From positions 34,973 through 98,972 of the forward strand of contig NZ_VUMD01000014.1 in the NCBI RefSeq assembly GCF_009696375.1: a stretch of 64,000 bases of DNA. The letters are read 5' to 3'. A program made the translations under genes and the position numbers. Shown in pieces: positions 34,010 to 43,000 of the stretch (position 1 is the stretch's first letter; every line of letters starts with the position of its first letter). Source of the DNA: Clostridium porci. GTDB lineage: Bacteria; Bacillota; Clostridia; Lachnospirales; Lachnospiraceae. The notes below the pieces were generated by a model that ran no database searches, was not told the origin of the DNA, and saw nothing but the letters and a program-made list of their open reading frames with translations.

Positions 34010-36790
34010 ATGGGCACAAATGTATTTGAGGCGGTCAAGCAGTCTGTCACCGTCCGGGAAGCCGCAGAACGGTATGGGATTGAGATTAAACGGAACAGCA
34101 TGGCCTGCTGCCCCTTTCACGATGACAAAAATCCCAGCATGAAGTTGAACGAGGAATATTTCTACTGCTTCGGGTGTGGGGCCACCGGCGATGTGATCGA
34201 CCTGACCGCCTGGCTCTACAACCTGTCTCCCAAAGAAGCCGCCGAGAAGCTGGCCCAAGATTTTGTCCTTATCTATGACAGTCAGGCTCCTCCCCGGCGC
34301 TATGTCCGCCAGAAAACCGAGGCGCAGAAGTTCAAGGAGGACCGGGACCACACCTTTCGCGTTCTGGCCGATTACTTCCATCTGCTCAGGAAGTGGGAAA
34401 CGGACTACACACCCAAAACACCGGAGGAACATCCACACCCCCGTTTCATGGAGGCAATTCAGAAAAAGGACTATGTGGGCTATCTGCTGGACTTTTTTCT
34501 GGAGGACAGCCCGGAGGAACAAAAGCTGTGGATTACCGAACATCAATCAACAATCGCCGATTTAGAGAGGAGAGTGAACATCATGGCTGATAAGCCCACC
34601 AACCGGGAACGGTTGCAGGAAATCACGGCGGGCATTGAACAGGGTATCAAGGAGCTGTTTGAGAGTGAAAAGTATATGCGCTACCTGTCCGTCATGTCCA
34701 AGTTTCACCGTTATTCGGTCAACAACACCATGCTCATCTATATGCAGAAACCGGAGGCTACGCTGGTGGCTGGGTTCAACAAGTGGAAAAACCAGTTTGC
34801 GCGCCATGTGAAAAAGGGCGAGCATGGCATTACCATCATCGCCCCCACGCCCTACAAAAAGAAAATCGAGGAAATGAAGCGCGACCCGGACACCCATGCC
34901 CTCATTTTGGATGCAGACGGCAAGGCAGTCATGGAAGAAAAGGAAATCGAGATTCCTATGTTCCGCCCGGTCAAGGTGTTCGACGTGAGCCAGACGGACG
35001 GAAAGCCCCTGCCAGAGCTGGCATCCAGCCTGTCCGGGACTGTGCCGCATTACGAAGCGTTTCTGGAAGTCCTGCGGCGCTCTGCTCCGGTTCCCATCGA
35101 GTTTGAACCGATGTCTGCCGATATGGACGGTTATTTTTCTTCTGACCGGCAGCGCATCGCCATCCGGGAAGGCATGAGCGAGGTACAGATCGTTTCCGCC
35201 ACTGTCCATGAAATCGCACACAGCAAGCTCCATAATCGGCAAAAGATGCAGGAAACCTCCGCTGCCGGAGACAATACTGCCGACCAGCCAAAACCCAAAG
35301 ACCGGAACACAGAAGAAGTAGAAGCAGAAAGCATTTCCTATGCGGTCTGCCAGTATTTTGGCATTCAGACCGGCGAGAATAGCTTCGGCTACATCGCTTC
35401 CTGGTCCAAGGGCAAGGAGCTGAAGGAACTGCGGGCCAGTCTGGAGACCATCAACAAGACTTCCTGTGAACTGATTAACGACATCGAGCGCCACTACAAG
35501 GAAATCTGCAAGGAGCGCGGCATTGACCTGACCGCCAAACAGGAGCCGGAACAGGCGGATACATCGCAGGAAGCCTTGTTTCTTCTGAACGATGCCGTCT
35601 ATCTGCACATCCAGCCGTGTGATACCGGCTGGGACTACACTCTTTATGACAAGGAAAGCATGAAAGAATTGGACGGCGGCCAGCTGGATGTCCCGGAACT
35701 GTCACGTTCCGCCGCTGTCTGGCAGATTTGTGAGGGGCTGAAACTGGAAAACCCATCTGTTCAGGATGCCCCACTGTCCATGGTTGAGACCTTGCAGGAT
35801 GCTGCCTGTCAGCAGACGCAGGAACAGGGCGGCCAGCAGACCGCAGAAGCTGCCGCCACCCAGCTGCCGGATGCTCAGGAGCAGGCGCTGGATGAGTACC
35901 CCATGCCCGACAGTGAGGTATCTGTCTCGGATATGCAGGAATATGGCTATCCTTCTGATGGGATGCTGCCTGTTACCAGAGAACGGGCGCTGGAACTGGA
36001 CGCTGCCGGGCTGACCGTCTATGTCCTCCATGAAGATAACACGGAAAGCATGGTGTTTGACACCGAGGAAATCATGGAGCATGGCGGGTTGTTCGGCGTG
36101 GAACACGAGGAATGGGAGCAAAGTCCGGCGTTCCATGAAAAGGTGCTGGAACGGCAGGACCGGCAGCTGGAACGGGAGCAGGCGTTTCTCGCCCATGAGG
36201 GCCGCTGCTTTGCCATTTATCAGGTGAGCCGGGACAATCCGCAGAATGTGCGTTTTATGAATCTGGATTGGCTGCAATCGCACAATCTGTCCGTGAAGCG
36301 GAGCAACTATGACCTGATCTATACCGCCCCGCTGAACCGTTCCGGCAGCACCATGGAGCAGCTGGAAACGCTGTATGAGCAGTTCAACCTGCAAAAGCCG
36401 GTGGATTTTCACAGCCCATCCCTGAGCGTCAGCGACATCGTTGCCATTAAGCAGGACGGTAAGGTATCCTGTCATTACTGCGACAGCGTTGGTTTCACCG
36501 AGATTCCCGGATTCCTGCCGGACAATCCGCTGAAAAATGCGGAAATGGCTGTGGAGGATGACTACGGCATGATCGACGGCATCATCAACAACGGCCCCAA
36601 AGAGCCGACAGTGGCGCAGCTGGAACAGCAGGCCCGCAGTGGTCAGCCGATTTCCCTCATGGATTTGGCTGCCGCCGCCCACCGGGAGGAACGGGACAAG
36701 AAAAAATCCGTTGTGGAGCAGCTGAAAAGCCAGCCCAAAACGGAACACAAAAAGGCAGCGCCCAAAAAGAGCGCGGAAAGGGAGATTTGA
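34010..36790 (+). CDS. CHC2 zinc-finger fused to ArdC-like, metallopeptidase, YodL and DUF4316 domains
   Basis: This is a 926-residue multidomain protein. A CHC2 primase-type zinc finger (CCPFHDDKNPS ... YCFGCGATGDV, about 30-65) leads to an ArdC-like ssDNA-binding part (from about 195, MLIYMQKPEATLVAGFNKW), then a metallopeptidase-like HEIAH near 405. YodL (FAIYQVSRDNPQNVRFM, about 740) and DUF4316 regions close it. In relatives I recall, the zinc finger and ArdC parts are separate genes. An internal ATG at 34583 with GAGAGGAGAG upstream could give the ArdC part alone. It probably protects or primes incoming ssDNA. Confidence 0.85.
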   Translation: MGTNVFEAVKQSVTVREAAERYGIEIKRNSMACCPFHDDKNPSMKLNEEYFYCFGCGATGDVIDLTAWLYNLSPKEAAEKLAQDFVLIYDSQAPPRRYVRQKTEAQKFKEDRDHTFRVLADYFHLLRKWETDYTPKTPEEHPHPRFMEAIQKKDYVGYLLDFFLEDSPEEQKLWITEHQSTIADLERRVNIMADKPTNRERLQEITAGIEQGIKELFESEKYMRYLSVMSKFHRYSVNNTMLIYMQKPEATLVAGFNKWKNQFARHVKKGEHGITIIAPTPYKKKIEEMKRDPDTHALILDADGKAVMEEKEIEIPMFRPVKVFDVSQTDGKPLPELASSLSGTVPHYEAFLEVLRRSAPVPIEFEPMSADMDGYFSSDRQRIAIREGMSEVQIVSATVHEIAHSKLHNRQKMQETSAAGDNTADQPKPKDRNTEEVEAESISYAVCQYFGIQTGENSFGYIASWSKGKELKELRASLETINKTSCELINDIERHYKEICKERGIDLTAKQEPEQADTSQEALFLLNDAVYLHIQPCDTGWDYTLYDKESMKELDGGQLDVPELSRSAAVWQICEGLKLENPSVQDAPLSMVETLQDAACQQTQEQGGQQTAEAAATQLPDAQEQALDEYPMPDSEVSVSDMQEYGYPSDGMLPVTRERALELDAAGLTVYVLHEDNTESMVFDTEEIMEHGGLFGVEHEEWEQSPAFHEKVLERQDRQLEREQAFLAHEGRCFAIYQVSRDNPQNVRFMNLDWLQSHNLSVKRSNYDLIYTAPLNRSGSTMEQLETLYEQFNLQKPVDFHSPSLSVSDIVAIKQDGKVSCHYCDSVGFTEIPGFLPDNPLKNAEMAVEDDYGMIDGIINNGPKEPTVAQLEQQARSGQPISLMDLAAAAHREERDKKKSVVEQLKSQPKTEHKKAAPKKSAEREI

Positions 36791-36791
36791 T

Positions 36792-37007
36792 ATGGGAAAC
36801 TTTACTTTTGAAGAAATGAACCTCGTGTGCATCTACAACACCGGCAGCCGCACCGGGCTGATTGACGCTCTGAGCGAGATGCGCGGCGAGCTTTCGCCGG
36901 AGGAAACGGAGCTGCGGGAATTGACGGACAGCGCCCTTATGAAGCTCCGGGCTATGACCGATACCGAGTTTGCCCAGCTGGAACTGTACCCGGATTTTGA
37001 TGAATAA
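36792..37007 (+). CDS. Transposon-transfer assisting protein (TTRAP family)
   Basis: A 71-residue acidic protein (MGNFTFEEMNLVCIYNTGSR) typical of this family, located as usual directly before the giant helicase. The ATG follows the upstream stop by one base. The molecular role is unknown. Confidence 0.82.
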   Translation: MGNFTFEEMNLVCIYNTGSRTGLIDALSEMRGELSPEETELRELTDSALMKLRAMTDTEFAQLELYPDFDE

Positions 37008-37024
37008 GCACTTCATAAACACCC

Positions 37025-37053
37025 AATGGGGCGGCGCAAAATGCCGCCCCATT
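37025..37053 (+). terminator. GC-rich hairpin before the helicase gene
   Basis: AATGGGGCGGC (37025-37035) pairs perfectly with GCCGCCCCATT (37043-37053). The T-run is weak (TCCATTT), so partial termination or attenuation is likely. Confidence 0.6.
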
Positions 37054-37083
37054 TCCATTTAACACGAAGGGAGGACAACAACC

Positions 37084-40000
37084 ATGCCATCCAAAACAGA
37101 ATTTTACCGGCAGATGGCCGACCATGTGGCGACCCAGCTCACCGGCAGCTGGCAGGAATGGGCAGGATTTCTCACCACCGCTGCCCGCCTTTACAAGTAT
37201 CCGTTCCACGAGCAGCTTTTGATTTATGCCCAGCGCCCCGACGCTACCGCCTGCGCGGAGTATGATTTATGGAATGAAAAAATGGGGCGGTATGTGCGCC
37301 GTGGTTCCAAGGGTATTGCTCTGGTGGACGATTCCGGCGACAGCCCCCGCCTGCGTTATGTGTTCGATATTTCCGATACCGGCACCCGCGAACATTCCCG
37401 CACCCCATGGCTGTGGCAGTTGGAGGAACAGCACAGGGATTCCGTGTCGGCCATGCTGGAGCGCACCTACGAGGTCAGCGGCGATGACCTTGCCCAGCAG
37501 CTGGAGGCAGTGGCCGGAAAGCTGGCGGGCGAATACTGGAACGAGCATCGTCAGGACTTTCTTTACATCGTTGACGATTCCTTTTTAGAGGAATATAATG
37601 AGTTTAACATCGAAGTACAGTTTAAGGCAGCCGCCACTGTCAGCATTTCCTACGCCCTGATGTCCCGTTGCGGATTGGAGCCGGAACGCTATTTTACCCA
37701 TGAGGACTTTATGGCGATTTTCGACTTCAACACCCCGGCCACCATCGGCGCGCTGGGAACGGCGGTCAGCCAGATCAATCAACAGGTGCTGCGGCAGATT
37801 GGTGTCACCATCCGAAATGCCGAGCGCGAGGCCATCAAAGAAAGGAGACCCCAACATGAAAAATCCCATGAACTACATCCAGAACGGCGATTATCTGATT
37901 CCCGACCTGAAGCTGAGCGAGCAGCCGACGAAACCCCTGGGCAAGTACGGCAGAATGCGGAAAGCATACCTCAAGGAACACCGTCCCATCCTCTACAACC
38001 AGCTGCTGATGAGCGAGAAGCTGTACCCGCACCTGCTGGAGATCGACGAGACGGCGCAGCGCCGTCTGGAGCAGATGATGCCCCAACTGGCGAAAGACGC
38101 GGGCGCAACGGAGCAGCTGAAAGCCAGCGACCCGATGCGCTGGGTGGGCCTGATGAACACCTGCAAAGCGCAGGCCGAGGAGATTCTGATGGCGGAGCTT
38201 ATTCACAGCTGAGTTTCTTCCTCTCCGAAAACGAACAAATCCGAATTATAGATGAAGCAGAGAATGTGAAAACATCCTCTGCTTTTTCTTTTGCCCAGGC
38301 TGACATCGACCATGTACTGCGGCTGGGCGGCAATACAGACCGCCAGAGGGAGCGTGTGGTTGCAGCCTTTGAAAAGCAGAAAACCACCGCTGAGATTGCC
38401 GAGATACTGAAAACGCTATATCACGGTGGCAACGGGATCGGTAGCGTTACCGCATGGTATGCCGAGGACGGTATCCATCTTTCCCATGGAACGTCTGCCC
38501 GTTACGACGCATCCGCCCAGATCATTTCCTGGGAGAATGCCGCCGAGCGTATTGGTCAGCTTTTGCAGGACGGTCAGTTTGCAACTAACGTGGAGTTGGC
38601 GGAAGCGGCGGGCTATGAACGCTCCCTCCTTGCTGAAAAACTTTGGCATCTGTACCACGATTTCAGCGAGGAAGCCAGAGATTCCGGGTATCTTGCCTGC
38701 CTGTCCAGTATTCGGAGAAATGGGTTCCCGGAAGAAACCGCATGGCTTGCCGAGCAGTTGAATCGCCCGGCGTTCCGTCAGACCCTTGCGGAAGAATACG
38801 CCGCGTTCTGGACGGCACACCAACAGGATCGGGATTTGCTGCGGTTCCACTACCACAAGCCCAGAGAACTTTGGGAAAGCCTGCAAGACCTGTCCCTGCC
38901 CCGCACCACCTTTACCTCTCAGCTGACGGAAGTACCTGCGGTCAAGCAGTTTATCTCTGAGGATGAGATTGATGCCGCCATGACCAGAGGCAGCGGATTT
39001 GAGGGTGGTAAGGGCCGGATTTTCACCTTTTTCCAGAATCCCCATACGGATAAGGAAAAGGTGGATTTTCTGAAATCCGAGTATGGATTTGGAGGGCATT
39101 CTGACGCTTTATCCAATGCCAGGGGAAGCTGGGAAGATCACGACGGAAAAGGTCTGCGTTACAAAAAAGCCAGTTGCCCGGATGTGCATTTCACCTGGGA
39201 GAAAGTCGCCAAACGGATTACCGACCTAATCCAGAAGGGACGCTATCTCACCGAACAGGAACAGGCGCAGTATGACAAAATCCAGGCGGAAAAAGCACTG
39301 GCCGAAGAAGATGCCATGCAGGCTCAGCAACCGGACCCGGCTGTGTGGGAATACAACGGGGTCAAGGAGCGTCACCCGGATGACCTGGTTCTGTATCAGG
39401 TGGGCGATTTCTTTGAGCTGTACGGCGAGGATGCCAAAACTGCCGCTGCGGAGCTGGGCTTCAACCTCACAACCCGCGCCATTCCCAGTGGTGGCCGTGT
39501 GGAAATGTGCGGCTTTCCGGCAAACCGGCTGGAGCAGGTTGTGGAACAGCTGCGGGATCAGCATGATGTGACCATTTCCGCTGTCTCGGAGGGCGGCAGG
39601 GAACGTCAGGAGTATTCCATGCCCTCCATCGACCATGAAGCGGAACAGCACATCAATTCTCAGGAAGCGGAGTTCGGTGCAGATGGAACCAGAGTGTTCC
39701 GGGATACCCAAGCCGCAGCCCCAACGGTTCGGGAACAGTATGAACAATACAAGCCTATCGTGATGGAAGCTGTTACTCAGGACACCAGATACCGCAATGC
39801 CTGCGGCCATAGTGATTATGAAAACGCTATGATCGAGTGTAATGCTGCTGTGCGCCGCGCCATTCTCGATTCCCATGATATAGAGCTGATCCGCCTGTTT
39901 TCTGATGTGCCGGAGTTTCGTCAGCGGCTGAACCGGGAAGTAGCAGACGAAACCTATCCCAAGCTCCACGAACTGCTGCGTCCTCTCTCACAGGATGACA

Positions 40001-43000
40001 TTGATGATGCCATCCGTGCATGGAACGGTGATATTCAGAGCAAACACGCCGTTGTCCGCTACATGGAAAAGCATGGACGGGAAAAAGATACTGCCGCATG
40101 GCTGGCCCATGAGTACAGCGGCAGCGACAGCAAGAGCCTGTTTGTCATCCGGGCCGGAAGTCCCGAAGGGATTGAACTACCCTGGCCCAAGGTACAGCGC
40201 CGGATTGCCCAGCTTATCAAGGAGGATCGGTTCCACACCGAAACGGAACAGGACCGATTCGACAACATCGACCCCATCGCCATCCGGGAGACTCTGGCCG
40301 AGCGCGGCATTGTGAATGGCGAGCTGGTGGACGAGGAAAAGCTGGACAATGACCCATTCATCCAGCGTGTTATGGCGGATGTGGAGCAGATTGCCGCTGC
40401 GGAAACCGAAGCAAAACGATTTGAAGCCACTCCATCTGAACATATCCATGCAGATTTGCGCGAGGTGCTGACCGGCAACGGCGGACTGCTGGACGATATG
40501 GAAAAAGCAGCTATCTCCCAGCGCTTCCGGGACGGTGAGGACAACGCCCAAATTGCCAGCTATCTGGCTGAGACATTTACCGGAACAGCGGAAAGTATGG
40601 AACTTCAGACAGGAGATACAGTGGACTATTTCGGTTCTGCCGGTGGGTTGGAAATCAATATCCATGACAGGTTTCAGACAAGTTTGGGAATGAGCTGGGA
40701 AGAAGCCGCTGCCGTACTGCGTACTCTGCATTCACTGGAGCAGGATGGCTTTACCCATACTGTGCCGCAGTTGCCGCTGTCCGATGCCGAGTATGCTCGT
40801 CAGAACCTCATTCCCGGCGAGACCACCTTTGCGTTGGATGGGCGCACTTTCCGGGTCAGCAAGCTGGAGCCGGATGTTGGCCGGGTGGAACTGCAAGATG
40901 TGACCTTTGCAAATGCGGTGGGATTCCCCATCTTCCGGGTGGAGCCAATTTCGGTAATTCGTCAGCATTTGGAGCAGAAACCGGAACCTGCACAGCCCAG
41001 ATTTACCACTGAGCCGGTGGCGGTTTATCCGGGTGACAAGAATAATCTGCCCTATGATGTGGTTATCCAAACCCTGCGAACCAATGAGCCGGAGCCGCCT
41101 GCACCTGCCGCCGAGCCGGAAAAGACTTTGGATGAAGTGCTGGACGAACACCCTGTTTCCATTCAGGTAAACGGCGAGTGGAAGACCTTCCCCAATGTCA
41201 AAGCTGCCGAAGAAACCTCTTATGAGGAATACAAGGCCAATCTGCGCCGCAACGCTGAGAATTTCCGTATCACCGACGATCACCTGGGCGAAGGCGGCCC
41301 GAAAGCCAAGTTCCAGGACAATATCGCGGCAATCAAGCTGCTGAAATATCTGGAGGAAACCACCGAACAGGCAACGCCGGAGCAGCAGGAAATCCTATCC
41401 CGGTATGTGGGCTGGGGCGGTCTTGCCGATGCCTTTGACCCGGAGAAGTCCGCATGGGCTGCGGAATATACCCAGCTGAAAGAACTGTTGACCCCGGAGG
41501 AATACGCCGCCGCCAGAGGTTCCACCTTAAACGCCCACTACACCAGCCCTACGGTCATCAAGGCAATTTATGAAGCTGTGGGCCGCATGGGGTTTGAGAC
41601 CGGAAACATTCTGGAACCGTCCTGCGGTGTGGGAAATTTCTTTGGTATGCTGCCGGAGGAAATGCAAAACAGCCGTCTGTACGGCGTGGAGCTGGATTCC
41701 ATCAGCGGGCGGATTGCAAAACAGCTCTATCCCAAGGCCGACATCACCGTGGATGGGTTTGAAACTACCGACAGGCGGGATTTCTATGACCTCGCCATCG
41801 GTAATGTACCTTTCGGCCAGTATCAGGTTCGGGACAAAGCCTATGACAAGCTGAATTTCAGCATCCACAACTACTTTTTTGCCAAAGCACTCGACCAGGT
41901 GCGGCCCGGTGGCGTGGTGGCCTTTGTCACCAGCCGCTACACGATGGATGCCAAGGATTCCACCGTGCGCCGGTATCTTGCCCAGCGCGCCGAGCTGCTG
42001 GGAGCCATCCGTCTGCCCAATGACGCTTTCAAAAAGAACGCCGGTACCGAGGTCGTTTCAGACATCATTTTCCTGCAAAAGCGGGATCGTCCGCTGGACA
42101 TCGTACCTGAGTGGACGCAGACCGGACAGACCGAGGATGGATTCGCCATCAATCGTTATTTTATCGACCACCCAGAAATGGTGTTGGGCCGACAGGAGCC
42201 GGAAAGCACCGCCCATGGCATGGACTACACTGTGAACCCCATCGAGGGGCTGGAGCTTTCTGACCAGCTGCACGATGCGGTGAAGTACATTCGCGGCACT
42301 TATCAGGAAGCCGAGCTGCCGGAGCTGGGCGAAGGCGAAGCCATCGACACCTCCATCCCTGCTGACCCAAGCGTAAAAAACTACTCCTACACCGTTGTGG
42401 ACGGTGATGTGTATTACCGTGAAAACAGCCGTATGGTGCGGCCTGACCTGAACGCCACCGCTGAGGCCCGCGTGAAAGGGTTGGTGGGCCTGCGTGAATG
42501 TGTCCAGCAGCTCATTGACTTGCAAATGGACGCTGCCACACCGGACAGCGCCATCCAGGACAAACAGGCCGAACTGAACCGGCTCCATGACAGTTTCTCT
42601 GCAAAATATGGCCTGATCAATGACCGGGCGAACCGGCTGGCTTTTGCCGATGATTCCAGCTACTATCTGCTCTGTGCGCTGGAAGTCATTGACGAGGATG
42701 GCAAGTTGGAGCGCAAGGCAGATATGTTCACCAAGCGTACCATCAAGCCCCACAAGGCGGTGGACACTGTGGATACCGCCAGTGAAGCCCTTGCCGTCTC
42801 CATCGCAGAGAGAGCCTGTGTGGATATGGCGTATATGTCGGAGCTGACCGGAAAAACCGGGGACGAACTGGCTGCCGAACTGCAAGGCGTGATTTTCCGT
42901 GTACCTGGACAGGTGGAAAAAGACGGCACTCCCCATTATGTGACCGCCGATGAATATCTGTCCGGCAATGTGCGCCGCAAGCTGCGTCAGGCACAGCGGG

